A stretch of DNA of 64,000 bases from Sphingobacterium psychroaquaticum. GTDB taxonomy: Bacteria > Bacteroidota > Bacteroidia > Sphingobacteriales > Sphingobacteriaceae. Below, one piece after another: positions 17,041 through 26,849 of this stretch (positions within the stretch are counted from its first letter, which is position 1; each line of letters starts with the position of its first letter). The stretch covers positions 62,001-126,000 of the forward strand of contig NZ_FXAU01000009.1 of assembly GCF_900177625.1 (NCBI RefSeq). Reading direction: 5' to 3'. The notes below the pieces were generated by a model that was not told the DNA's origin, did no database searches, and saw nothing but the letters and a program-made list of their open reading frames with translations. Position numbers and translations under genes: made by a program.

Positions 17041-18804
17041 TTATGGAATATCGTAACGATATATCTTAACTTTACCATCAACTACTGTCGCTAAGAATGG
17101 AATGCCATCCTCTGCAATGCGCAGTGTCAGCTTATCACCATTTACGGTACTGATGGTTTTCGCTGGGGTCCAGTTTTGTGTCAGGGGATCAAATGTCGTT
17201 ACCTTGATACCATTCGCATCACTATGTGCAAAATAGAGTATGCCGTTCGGGTGAATAGCCAAAGCGATATTATCACGCGTGGAATTACCCGACGCATTAT
17301 GACTAATTTCTGAACCAATCTGTCTCCAGGTAGCACCGTCATATTTCATGACATAAGATTTTTTATCTGCGTTGGCCTGTGACTGGAATACCACGTATAC
17401 CTCACCTGCTTCGGACGCCTCAACATCCATCAGGTTCGCGCCATATACCGTCGGACTTGGTGTTATCATCGCCGTTCCTACACGCTCCCACATCAAACTA
17501 TTGTCGTTAAGACGATAGATCGTTGGTCTACGGGTTGTACTGATACCATCCATCACGGCATAATAAACCTTGTTGTCTCTTCCTTTACGTACGCGTGTGT
17601 AAAGCGTTGCTGGTGCGGCATCGATCATGCGCGTTGACCAAGCCCCGTTTGTAAAGAATGCAGATACCGTTGAACGGTTGGCAGCTCCAGCCTCTGCACG
17701 TGCAGCAGAATACCCCAAAACAGGTATATTGGATGCATTGGTTGCGATATGCAGATAATTCACCCGATGGACCGTTCCTTGTGGCTTATTCAGATACTTC
17801 CAACTATTATTTTCATATTTCTGGATCGAAGCATACTGTACCGAATCATTTTGCGTTTCATAATCCTTGTACGAAGCATAAATAATCCCATTATCATCGA
17901 TAGCGATACCAGGAGCATCGGTACGTCCCGCCGAAATACCATCTTGTGTGCCCAATAATTTCCATGTTGCACCATCAAATTGTGCGGCTACGGCTTTACG
18001 TGTTTTATCGCCATCAGAGGCACTCCGCGTGAAAAGGATTGCAGGTTGATTCGTCAACGGATTCAGCGCCATACTAACTTCACCCACCGTAAAATCACCT
18101 ACAGGGCCCAATGGCATTTCGAGCCATTCTGGTGCTGTTAACCGCCCCATTTTGACTACAAATTTTTCAGGTGTGATTGTTTCGGCATCCGTTACTTCAT
18201 AAATCACTTCTTGGTTGAAATCGTTTGCTGATTTCTGGCTCGTCTGTACGGTACCATTCACCTTGACGACAGCATTCTCTGTCGTTTTGTATCGTGCGAC
18301 CAGTTTTGTTACATCGGCATCAATGGGTAAATCCACCGCAATATGCAATCCATCAAATTTAGCAACGTAATCTCGGAACAAAACATTTTCATTGTCCGCT
18401 GCATAAAAACCGAAGGATACAATGGCCGCATTGCGCAATGCAATAACCTGTACAAAGCCCATATCATTAGGGCTGGCGATTCGATAATTGAGCGTATCGC
18501 TCATATTCACCACACTAACACCGCTTTCCTGTACTTTATTATCGAGATACACAATCGCTTGTTCACTACTGCTTTGGAAACTCGGTTTGGCTTGGTTAAT
18601 GTTCACCGAGTTTGGTACACGTATATAGACGGTATTGCCATCCATCGTTCCATTAACGGGGGCGGCCAACCCTGGATGTGCAGTTGGCTCTAAACTATAA
18701 CTGGTAAAGCGCACCTCACCATCATAGCCAATTTCATACTTTTTACACCCCAGGACACTGAGTGCAAGTACGGATAAGAGAAATAGATAGTTCCTTAATT
18801 TCAT
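17041..18804 (-). CDS. Lipoprotein with N-terminal Ig-like repeats and a beta-propeller-like C-terminal part
   Basis: Surface or periplasmic lipoprotein (587 aa) with lipobox LSVLGC, acylated Cys20. Residues about 30-230 contain two repeats like the Bacteroidota DUF5018-type modules (SYSLEPTAHPG..., FGFYAADNENVLFRDYVAKFDG...). Residues about 240-587 contain recurring units with aromatic patterns such as AAQFDGATWKLLG, IQKYENNSWKYL, VMKYDGATWRQIG and PGIAIDDNGIIYASY, which look like propeller blades. I do not recognise an enzyme motif, so substrate binding is the likely role. It is the last gene of uptake locus 1, 3 bp after the M16 peptidase, and a terminator lies beyond it. Confidence 0.75.
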   Translation of the reverse strand: MKLRNYLFLLSVLALSVLGCKKYEIGYDGEVRFTSYSLEPTAHPGLAAPVNGTMDGNTVYIRVPNSVNINQAKPSFQSSSEQAIVYLDNKVQESGVSVVNMSDTLNYRIASPNDMGFVQVIALRNAAIVSFGFYAADNENVLFRDYVAKFDGLHIAVDLPIDADVTKLVARYKTTENAVVKVNGTVQTSQKSANDFNQEVIYEVTDAETITPEKFVVKMGRLTAPEWLEMPLGPVGDFTVGEVSMALNPLTNQPAILFTRSASDGDKTRKAVAAQFDGATWKLLGTQDGISAGRTDAPGIAIDDNGIIYASYKDYETQNDSVQYASIQKYENNSWKYLNKPQGTVHRVNYLHIATNASNIPVLGYSAARAEAGAANRSTVSAFFTNGAWSTRMIDAAPATLYTRVRKGRDNKVYYAVMDGISTTRRPTIYRLNDNSLMWERVGTAMITPSPTVYGANLMDVEASEAGEVYVVFQSQANADKKSYVMKYDGATWRQIGSEISHNASGNSTRDNIALAIHPNGILYFAHSDANGIKVTTFDPLTQNWTPAKTISTVNGDKLTLRIAEDGIPFLATVVDGKVKIYRYDIP

Positions 18805-18807
18805 AAT

Positions 18808-21627
18808 TTATTTCTTTGCTTCTGTTTGAATAGAATGAGGAACAAGAACCGCACGAACGGTTTTGCCCTCTAAAATTAACTGTTTCACGGCTTGACTAAT
18901 GTCTTGTTCCTGAATCCCTTCCACCATTTCGGCGTAACGGGTAAAGTAAGACCAATCTTCATAACCGTTATAAAGATGATTGCGAAGTTCTGCGCTCCAA
19001 AAGGTTTCTTTATCCTTCTGTTTATCATAAGTCAGTATAAGTTGCTTTTTGATATTGTCCAACTCCGCTTTAAAATAACTTGGCTGGTTAGCGATCTGCT
19101 GAATTTCCTGCTCTACCTGCTGTACGAGAAAATCACTTCGTTGTGGGGAACAGGTAAAGCTGATCCGTGCACGAAACAAAGGTGAGGGAATCGCTGTCGA
19201 GCTAATATTCACCGAGACACCATATACACCAGAATGTTTCTCCCGCAGATTTTCACGGAGTTTAATTTTAAGTACTTCCTGCAACATCTCGTAAACGAGA
19301 ATAGCGGGATACTGTTGTTGCATTTTGGTCTGCTGAAAAATAATATTTACCATCGCTTTGTCGGTATCGCCTCCTACCATCTGTATCGATGCATTCTCAC
19401 CATCGGATAGTTTTTTTGGAGCAATATCCTGTGCCAATGGAGCCTGATCCGGGAGTCCCCCCAAGTAGTTTAAGACATACGGTGCAATACTATCAGGCTG
19501 AAAATCTCCGACGATGACAAAATCGAAACCAGCTGCGGATGCAAAACGTTTCTTAAACACGGGCAGCAAGTCATCGTATTGCAGCTCCTGCATCAGGCGG
19601 TTCTCATCAAAACTTTCTTCCTCACTATCGGCAGCAATCTTTTGAGCAATCCACTTATTGTATTCACCACTCGTGCTGTTATTTTGTTTCTTCAGATTAG
19701 CAAGTGCCTTTCTCTTTTGCATAGCAAAGACGTCACGATCCACACGTGGTTGTGTCCATTTCAGATACAAAAGCTCAAACATGGTCTTTAGATCCTTGGT
19801 ATTCGCATTAGCGGCTACACCCTCGCGATATTTAGACCAAACTAACATAGCCGTTGCACTGTTTCCCGCCAGATATTTGGATAAAGCACGTCGTGAAAAG
19901 TCACCTGCTCCACTCGCCGCAATAATATCTTTACTGAATAACGCATTGATGTAATCGGCACTATCAAGCACACTAAATCCACCACGCCTAAACCCGGTTA
20001 ACTGGACATGGTTTTTTCTATTGTTACTGGATTTGAGGTACACATTCGTTTGATTGGAAAGTGTCCACTGGTGCACGTCAATTTCCGGGATATATTTTTG
20101 CGCTACAATGTGCGCTGCTGTAGGCACATGAGACAACAAGTGTTCGGGCACATTAACCTCGTCTACCCATGGAGCAATATCCAACCGTGCTATACTATCA
20201 GACCAAGTCCTGAGCTGTTTTTCCGTAGGCAGGAGATTCTTTACACGATCCGGACCGGTCAACATCACCACCGTATTGCCCTTAACCGCCTGCGACTCTA
20301 TATAATTACGGACAGCCGCCGAATCAATATTCTGCTGTAGTCGATACAACATATCGCTGCGTAGGTTGCGGTCCATTAAGATATTACCTTCATAAAAATC
20401 TTCTTTCATACCGTTTAGCACAGTAATCGGAGCCGAGCCATTGGAGTTGAGCTGATTTCGTCGATATTGCGCCACATACTCCTGCCGGTAATCCGAAATT
20501 TCTATCGCTGTAAACCCATGTTGGCGGATACGCGCTTGTTCATACAGGTATTCCTGGATTCCGGTATGTATTGCATCTTCGTATAAAGCAGCACCGCCAA
20601 GAGACACACCGATCTCAGGCATAAGGTTTGTACTGGTCATAGATCCAGATCGATATGTACTGTTTTGCTGTTGCAGTCGTTCAAATCTTTTCTTGGCCAG
20701 GCCATTCACAAAACTTTGCAGCAGTTGCTCATACAGCGCTGCTTCGCGATTAATACGCATGAGGGCAGGCGTCTTTGTAATGTAAGCAAAGTCAATATCA
20801 TTTTCTTCTTTGTCCGTCGCAATGCTATATAGGGTATCCACGTGCGCCGGCAAGGTATAAACCTCCCGATTCGGTACATTCTTTCGTTGTTTTGCACGTC
20901 CAAACTGCTGCTTGATATATTTCTCAACCTGTCGAACGTCTTGATTAGATACCACAGCAATAGCCAACAAGTCAGGTCGATACCAATCTTGATAAAAACG
21001 TTTGATTACAGGATGTGCAAAGTTTTGGAGCACCTCCATTGTTCCGATCGGCTGACGCTGTGCATAGCGAGAATTATAAAAGACCAGCGGTAAATATTGT
21101 TCCGATAGCCGGGCCGCAGCGCCTTGCTTTGTCCGCCATTCTTCAATAATCACCCCGCGCTCCTTTTCGATCTCCAGACTATCAAAGCTCAGCTCAAAGG
21201 CCCAGTCTGCCACAATATCAATCGCTTTCTGCAATTGTTCGGGTTGCTCCGTATTGACATCAATCTTATATACGGTTTGATCATAGCTGGTATAGGCATT
21301 GAGGTCAGCACCGAACTTCACCCCCAAAGATTCTAAATAGGTGATCACCTCATTTTTAGGGTAATTTTTACTCCCATTGAATGCCATGTGCTCCACAAAG
21401 TGAGCCAATCCCCGCTGCGACTCTTCTTCTTGCAAGGACCCTGCCTTCACAAAAAGCTGAATAGCGCTTTGCTTTGTCCCGGACTCATTCGGGTATATAT
21501 AATAGGTAAACCCATTTTTTAAACGTCCTTTCACCAGTTTCGGATCTTGTTTAAGCTGCTGCCCAAAAAGAACAGTGCTTTGAAACAAGCCTAATAGCAG
21601 TAAAAGGACGGTACGTGTATAACGCAT
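18808..21627 (-). CDS. Exported M16 family zinc metallopeptidase (insulinase/PqqL type)
   Basis: Peptidase with two M16 halves in one 939-aa chain. The signal peptide ends near residue 23 (VLFGQQ). The inverted zinc motif HxxEH is intact at H76-F-V-E79-H80 (GLAHFVEHMAFNGSKN), and the downstream glutamate block ERGVIIEEWR is present. The second half lacks the motif, as expected. M16 enzymes degrade short peptides in a closed chamber, and PqqL in E. coli works in the periplasm with a TonB-dependent receptor. The setting here, immediately behind susC and susD, suggests that it processes an imported peptide. It starts 3 bp after the small lipoprotein gene. Confidence 0.9.
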   Translation of the reverse strand: MRYTRTVLLLLLGLFQSTVLFGQQLKQDPKLVKGRLKNGFTYYIYPNESGTKQSAIQLFVKAGSLQEEESQRGLAHFVEHMAFNGSKNYPKNEVITYLESLGVKFGADLNAYTSYDQTVYKIDVNTEQPEQLQKAIDIVADWAFELSFDSLEIEKERGVIIEEWRTKQGAAARLSEQYLPLVFYNSRYAQRQPIGTMEVLQNFAHPVIKRFYQDWYRPDLLAIAVVSNQDVRQVEKYIKQQFGRAKQRKNVPNREVYTLPAHVDTLYSIATDKEENDIDFAYITKTPALMRINREAALYEQLLQSFVNGLAKKRFERLQQQNSTYRSGSMTSTNLMPEIGVSLGGAALYEDAIHTGIQEYLYEQARIRQHGFTAIEISDYRQEYVAQYRRNQLNSNGSAPITVLNGMKEDFYEGNILMDRNLRSDMLYRLQQNIDSAAVRNYIESQAVKGNTVVMLTGPDRVKNLLPTEKQLRTWSDSIARLDIAPWVDEVNVPEHLLSHVPTAAHIVAQKYIPEIDVHQWTLSNQTNVYLKSSNNRKNHVQLTGFRRGGFSVLDSADYINALFSKDIIAASGAGDFSRRALSKYLAGNSATAMLVWSKYREGVAANANTKDLKTMFELLYLKWTQPRVDRDVFAMQKRKALANLKKQNNSTSGEYNKWIAQKIAADSEEESFDENRLMQELQYDDLLPVFKKRFASAAGFDFVIVGDFQPDSIAPYVLNYLGGLPDQAPLAQDIAPKKLSDGENASIQMVGGDTDKAMVNIIFQQTKMQQQYPAILVYEMLQEVLKIKLRENLREKHSGVYGVSVNISSTAIPSPLFRARISFTCSPQRSDFLVQQVEQEIQQIANQPSYFKAELDNIKKQLILTYDKQKDKETFWSAELRNHLYNGYEDWSYFTRYAEMVEGIQEQDISQAVKQLILEGKTVRAVLVPHSIQTEAKK

Positions 21628-21630
21628 AGA

Positions 21631-22101
21631 TTAGAATTTTATAAAACGTAGGGATGCCTGTACTTTGTTGGGTCCCGGCAATCCTAGAATATAACCTTTG
21701 TTATTACTACTCAATTTGATCGTCACCGAATTATCTTTTTCGGGATCAATCGCATGTGGTATCCAACGGATCTTAATCGGCATCTCAACAATGCCAGGTG
21801 CAAACGTTAAACTATATTCCGCGGTAACAACTTCAAAATCTCTTCCTTCTTGCAATCCATTGCCTACAATTACCTCATACGTTAAGGTCATCGGGTCGAA
21901 TTGTCGTTTACCACTAAAGTATACCAAGTAGTTTAATGTTTCATTGCGATTGGATGCAATACGTATTTCACTACTGTTATTCTCGTGAATATAAAAGAAG
22001 GGATTGTCGTATGGTACAGCTTCATCTTTGTTGCAGCCTGTTAAAAACAGACCGACCAACAACATAGCGCATATATAAAGTGCTTTCATTTTTATTTTCA
22101 T
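21631..22101 (-). CDS. Small lipoprotein of a SusC/D locus (Ig-like beta domain)
   Basis: 156-aa lipoprotein with lipobox LFLTGC. The remainder is predicted beta-rich (FYIHENNSSEIRIAS, LNYLVYFSGKRQFDPMTLTYEV, VEMPIKIRWIP), resembling the DUF1735/DUF4843-type modules encoded after susD genes, but I cannot assign one with certainty. It probably sits on the cell surface with the SusC-SusD pair. The ATG at 22101 lies next to the susD stop codon. An ATG at 22089 is equally possible. A longer frame opening at 22170 would overlap susD by 68 bp and delay the signal peptide, so I reject it. Confidence 0.7.
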   Translation of the reverse strand: MKIKMKALYICAMLLVGLFLTGCNKDEAVPYDNPFFYIHENNSSEIRIASNRNETLNYLVYFSGKRQFDPMTLTYEVIVGNGLQEGRDFEVVTAEYSLTFAPGIVEMPIKIRWIPHAIDPEKDNSVTIKLSSNNKGYILGLPGPNKVQASLRFIKF

Positions 22102-22102
22102 T

Positions 22103-23545
22103 TTAGTAGCCAGGATTTTGTTGCATATCAGGATTTGGATCAGTTTCCATCTGCGGAATAGGCAAAACAAATTTGTCGTTCGGATAATTTAGCTGACAGG
22201 TTGCTGCGTTACAATCGGTACGATTTAAATTCTCCTTATAGCGCATAATATCATAGATACGTTGGTTTTCAAAGCACAACTCTTTGCGGCGTTCCAATTT
22301 AATTTGTGCCAGTAATTGTTGCGGATCTGTAAAGGCAACTTCTATGTCTTTCACTGGGGTATTATAAGCACGCGCACGAACAATTTTAATCTGCTCCGCT
22401 GCTGCCTGATACTGCTGCTTATGGAAATATGCCTCCGCTAAGTTGAGATAAAGCTCGGCCGAACGAAACATTTTATAATTAACCGGCCATTCATTTTCTA
22501 AGCTCCCCGGTGGTAAAGCATACTTCAGGTTATAGTAAACCCCGGCTTGTTCGGTGGATTGAAACTGTATTCCTCGCCAATCGGAAGATTCAAACAGCGC
22601 CATAAAATCTTTATTGGGGTAAGCCATAAAATTGGCTCTATCAGAAAACAATAAGGTTAAGAAACTCGAAGAATTAGTACTGAGATTAAGCTGCCAAATC
22701 ACTTCAGGATGAATGGTATTAAAAGAAAGGCGCTGCCCCGGCTCGATAAACATATTCAGGTAATCTTTCGCGGCGGTCAACGGATATTTGTTACTCGTAA
22801 CCAAAGGGGTTGCCTGATCGATGACACCTTGCCAATCTTCCATATATAGGTACACCCGCGATAGCAACGCTTTAGCCGCTTCACTAGAGGCGTAAATTTT
22901 ACTCCGAGTGCTTGTACCAGCCAATAGCTTATCAGCCTCCGTCAAGTCCGCGACAATCTGCTGATATGTTTCTTTTATAGTTGCACGTTTCACAGCGGTA
23001 CCAGGATATGGCGTTGTCAGTAGAATGGGTGTTCCCAAATGACTACCATCAGCTGTATAGGTATAATGTTGACTAAAGACATTGCTTAAATCAAAATGAC
23101 ACATGGCACGAAGAACCAATGCTTGCCCATAGGTGGCATTAATCAGGTCTTTTTGGTTCGGAAAATCCTTTAGAAGTTGATCCTTCGCTTCAATGATATT
23201 ATTTACATTGTTTAGCGTTTCAAAAATGGACCGCCATATACCCGCTCCCATGCCCAATGCATTTTCTGCGGCACTCGCATAGTTATACTCTTCGAGGACG
23301 GAGGCAGCAAGATTTTCACGGATTAAGATATTATCACTTCGGATCTCACCATAGAGGCCATACTGTCCCAAATGGTATTTTGCGAAAAGACTGTATGCAC
23401 CGGCCAAGCTGGACTGGTACCCTTCTACATCGCTGAATAGCTTATCCCCCGTTAAACTCCCAACAGGGTCGATTTCCAGGAACGATTTACCGCAGCCCAC
23501 CACCAGCAAGGAGCAAGCAAGTATTATATAGAGTATTCGTTTCAT
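22103..23545 (-). CDS. SusD/RagB-family surface nutrient-binding lipoprotein (locus 1)
   Basis: Surface lid of the SusC-D uptake complex. 480 aa, lipobox LVVGC with Cys18, followed by the typical KSFLEIDPVGSLTGDKLFSDVEGYQSSLAGAYSLF N-terminus. TPR-like helices follow, for example YGQALVLRAMCHFDLSNVF and AAKALLSRVYLYMEDWQGVI. The C-terminal block ERRKELCFENQRIYDIMRY is the classic SusD signature. It is 10 bp downstream of its susC partner and directly precedes the small lipoprotein. The ligand cannot be read from the sequence. No glycoside hydrolase accompanies it, and the M16 peptidase downstream suggests a peptide. Confidence 0.93.
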   Translation of the reverse strand: MKRILYIILACSLLVVGCGKSFLEIDPVGSLTGDKLFSDVEGYQSSLAGAYSLFAKYHLGQYGLYGEIRSDNILIRENLAASVLEEYNYASAAENALGMGAGIWRSIFETLNNVNNIIEAKDQLLKDFPNQKDLINATYGQALVLRAMCHFDLSNVFSQHYTYTADGSHLGTPILLTTPYPGTAVKRATIKETYQQIVADLTEADKLLAGTSTRSKIYASSEAAKALLSRVYLYMEDWQGVIDQATPLVTSNKYPLTAAKDYLNMFIEPGQRLSFNTIHPEVIWQLNLSTNSSSFLTLLFSDRANFMAYPNKDFMALFESSDWRGIQFQSTEQAGVYYNLKYALPPGSLENEWPVNYKMFRSAELYLNLAEAYFHKQQYQAAAEQIKIVRARAYNTPVKDIEVAFTDPQQLLAQIKLERRKELCFENQRIYDIMRYKENLNRTDCNAATCQLNYPNDKFVLPIPQMETDPNPDMQQNPGY

Positions 23546-23555
23546 TTTATTTAAA

Positions 23556-26500
23556 TTAAAAAGTAAGATTTACGCCTACCGCAAAGGAAATCTGATTCGG
23601 TACCCCCGCGTTTGTTGTCGCATAATTGTTTATCCGTATCGTTTGGTAGTTGCCCTGACCTGTATTAAGCTCTTTTTTATTGCGATATGGTGTCCAAACC
23701 GCAATATTATCGGCTTGCGCATAGATAGAAGCCCCCTTTAAGAAAAACTTTTTAAGGTTTTCTTGTGGAATACTGTACTCCAAACTGATATTCTTAAACT
23801 GAATATTCGTTTGGTCTTGCAGATAGCGTGTCGAGATACGGTTTGAATTGTTCGCCTCGGTCGTTAGTTTCGGGTTTACGGAAAGGTCTCCCGGATAGCG
23901 CCAGTGGTCCAAAAGATTAGTTGACGGATTATCACTTAGGATATTACGACCATCGTGCTCTGTTTGTAAGCGTACACGGTTTAAAGCTTGCCCTCCTTTG
24001 CTGTAGATCATCAAAAAGGAGAGATTAAAGTTTTTATAGGAGAACGTATTCGTAAAGCCACCAAAGAAATCAGCGTTGGGGCTTCCGATAATCACACGGT
24101 TATCTGCACTAAACACTTTTGTGATATCGCCATTGATATCGTACCACATCGGCATGCCCGTGCTTGGATCCACCCCAGCCCAACGCACCAAATACAACGC
24201 TCGACTATCGTATCCCTCCTTCATAATGGTTGTTTCCGACGAACGTTCAAAACCCTCTCTTAATTCCAGTACTTTATTTCGGTTCATCGCGATGTTGAAG
24301 TTTGTCGACCACTGAAAATCTCGGGTGTTGATATTCGTAGATTTGATGATAGCCTCTACCCCCCGATTTCGCAGCTTTCCAACATTCTGGTAGATATTGC
24401 GCTGTCCTGATGTTAAAGATACCGGCGTGTTATTCACCAAATCTTTGGTAATATCGTTATAGTATTCTAACCCAACATCAATACGGTTGAAAAGTCTAAA
24501 ATCTATACCTGTATTGAATTTATATGTCGTCTCCCACTTGATCTTTTCGTTCCGACCTCTCGACATTGTCGCTCCAATCACTCCACCGTAGCTGTCCGTT
24601 TCGCTAAAGCTATAGATACCTTTAGCATAGTTGCTGTTGAAGCGACCATTTCCCGTGGAACCATAAGACATTTTGATTTTCAAAAAGTCAATCGCTTCAG
24701 ATTGCCAAAACTCCTCTTTGGACACCGTCCATGCGGCCCCGGCAGAGTAAAAAGCACTCCATTTTACATCTTTACCAAAATTGGAGTTTCCATCGCGACG
24801 AAGACTAAAGCTGGCATTATACTTTTCTTTCCATAGATAACCCAAACGTCCGAGATAAGATAGTACGGCATTACTTCCTCGGGATCCCGAGCTTCTCCGA
24901 TTATCTGCAGGGCTCATACTGATCTCCCGTACATAGTCATTTGGAAAACCATAGGCTGAAGCCCCCACGTAGGATGAATTTGTTTTATTGGCCTCCATAC
25001 CGACCATCGCCGTAAGATTGCCATCGTAAATGTTTTTCGAGTAACTCAACATATTGGTCGTTATCCAATTGTGCATCTGCACCTGATTTTTATAGAGGTA
25101 TCCATTAGAAGCCGCTCCTGTCAGGTTATATTTTGAGTTATAGCGCAGCTCCTCCACCGAAGAGAAGTCAATACCATTCCGTGAAGAAAACTCAAGACCA
25201 TCCATAATTCGGAATGTCGCTTGCATTTGTCCAAAGGACTGAAAAGTATTTTGGCGATTTTCGTTTTGGATAGTTTCCGCCAAAGAATTCGAAATCCGGA
25301 CACCATTGTAATCACGTATTGCATAATTACCTGTGCGATCATACAGCGATATAACAGGGAGATTGGTAAAATAAGAGTTTCCGACACGATACATATCGTT
25401 CTTACTATAAGACCCCCCAAATACAAAATTCAGCGATAGTCGTTTACCAATATCGGTGTTAATCTGAGAACGCAACGTGTAACGCTTGATGTCATTGGCG
25501 ACCGTCGTCATTTTTTGATCATAGATACCAGCGGAAATATAATAATTGGTATTCTCATTCGATCCAGAAGCCGATAAATTGTGTTGCATGGTATTTCCGG
25601 TTTCATAATAGGCATCCAACCAATTGGTGGATCCATTCTCGTACACATCGATCTTAGAGGTCAATCCCATTTCATCGACCATAGCACGATACTGTTCTGT
25701 CGTCAGGACATTAAACACATTGTGTTTGGCAATACGGTCAGTAGTTGCCCGAAAGCCATACCGAACACGCGGTACACCTTGTCCTTTTTTTGTCTTGATG
25801 ATCACGACACCATTCGACGCATTAGCCCCATAGATTGCCGCCGCACTCGCATCTTTCAGAACGGTGATCGATTCGATATCTTCTGGGTTGAAATAGGTCA
25901 GCGGACTAATACTTGTTTCTACTCCAGCAATCATATTGGTTGTCCCTCCTGTATTTAGGGGCACACCATCGACGATCCATAGCGGTTCGTTAGACATCGT
26001 CCCTCCTGGAGAGGAGGCATCTCCTCGAATACGAGTACTAAAACGTGGACGTGCCGATGAGTTTGTTTCATCTTGCGAACTAAACTGTACGCCCGGAACA
26101 ATACCCTGCAACAAAGCGTCCAAGCGCAAGGCAGGTCGTTTTTCTAAATCCTTCGCTGTAATAGTATAAGCCGATCCGATTTGGTTTTCACGGGACTCCT
26201 TACTACCGTAGGCTGTGACTATAACCTCCTTCAGCGCTCCCTCAGATTGCTGAAGTTCTACTTGTACATACGCCGATTTACTATCTATAGCCACTTCCTG
26301 TTTATCATATCCCATATAGGAAATAATCAACGTGCTTGGCACAGGAACCGAAAGAGAAAATTCCCCTCTAAAGTCTGTTGTGGTCCCTTTATTTGAACCT
26401 TTCACGGTAATGGTAACGCCATTTGTAGACACCGGGATTTCATTATTAGCTTCCCTCAATTTAACCAATCCGGTTATTATTTTTTCTTGTTGTGCCTTAA

Positions 26501-26825
26501 CTTTCTTCGGGTAAAGCGTAACGGTCTTATCGACAATCTTATAATCCACATTGATCTTTGCCGAAAGCAAATCGAGCGCATCTTTGAACGATAGGTTCTG
26601 GATGTTAAGATCTAAATTTTGATTCTTCTCCAATAACGCATTATCGTAAAGGAAATAATAATTGGATTGCTGCTCCAATAGATTCAGAATCGTTTTTAAT
26701 GATTTGTTCTGTACCTTGACATCGATTTTCTGCTGATAGCTGGCATGCGCCGTAAGGGGCTGCCAACAACCAAGCGATAGAAAAAGCGAAGCGAATTTAA
26801 CGGTTCGGTTGATTCTAGACTTCAT
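23556..26825 (-). CDS. SusC/RagA TonB-dependent transporter with STN domain (locus 1)
   Basis: Outer-membrane transporter of 1089 aa. A signal peptide covers about 1-29. The STN (secretin/TonB short N-terminal) domain at about 35-110 (QKIDVKVQNKSLKTILNLLEQQ) is the part that signals to a FecR anti-sigma factor. A carboxypeptidase-regulatory-like domain spans about 117-195, then the plug with PLWIVDGVPLNTGG and DASAAAIYGANASNGVVIIKTKKG, then the beta-barrel ending in FAVGVNLTF. The fecR and ECF sigma genes lie directly upstream, only 24 bp away, and the STN domain fits this. Together they form a substrate-sensing trans-envelope circuit. Confidence 0.94.
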   Translation of the reverse strand: MKSRINRTVKFASLFLSLGCWQPLTAHASYQQKIDVKVQNKSLKTILNLLEQQSNYYFLYDNALLEKNQNLDLNIQNLSFKDALDLLSAKINVDYKIVDKTVTLYPKKVKAQQEKIITGLVKLREANNEIPVSTNGVTITVKGSNKGTTTDFRGEFSLSVPVPSTLIISYMGYDKQEVAIDSKSAYVQVELQQSEGALKEVIVTAYGSKESRENQIGSAYTITAKDLEKRPALRLDALLQGIVPGVQFSSQDETNSSARPRFSTRIRGDASSPGGTMSNEPLWIVDGVPLNTGGTTNMIAGVETSISPLTYFNPEDIESITVLKDASAAAIYGANASNGVVIIKTKKGQGVPRVRYGFRATTDRIAKHNVFNVLTTEQYRAMVDEMGLTSKIDVYENGSTNWLDAYYETGNTMQHNLSASGSNENTNYYISAGIYDQKMTTVANDIKRYTLRSQINTDIGKRLSLNFVFGGSYSKNDMYRVGNSYFTNLPVISLYDRTGNYAIRDYNGVRISNSLAETIQNENRQNTFQSFGQMQATFRIMDGLEFSSRNGIDFSSVEELRYNSKYNLTGAASNGYLYKNQVQMHNWITTNMLSYSKNIYDGNLTAMVGMEANKTNSSYVGASAYGFPNDYVREISMSPADNRRSSGSRGSNAVLSYLGRLGYLWKEKYNASFSLRRDGNSNFGKDVKWSAFYSAGAAWTVSKEEFWQSEAIDFLKIKMSYGSTGNGRFNSNYAKGIYSFSETDSYGGVIGATMSRGRNEKIKWETTYKFNTGIDFRLFNRIDVGLEYYNDITKDLVNNTPVSLTSGQRNIYQNVGKLRNRGVEAIIKSTNINTRDFQWSTNFNIAMNRNKVLELREGFERSSETTIMKEGYDSRALYLVRWAGVDPSTGMPMWYDINGDITKVFSADNRVIIGSPNADFFGGFTNTFSYKNFNLSFLMIYSKGGQALNRVRLQTEHDGRNILSDNPSTNLLDHWRYPGDLSVNPKLTTEANNSNRISTRYLQDQTNIQFKNISLEYSIPQENLKKFFLKGASIYAQADNIAVWTPYRNKKELNTGQGNYQTIRINNYATTNAGVPNQISFAVGVNLTF

Positions 26826-26849
26826 TATATTTATTTAATAAACGGTATT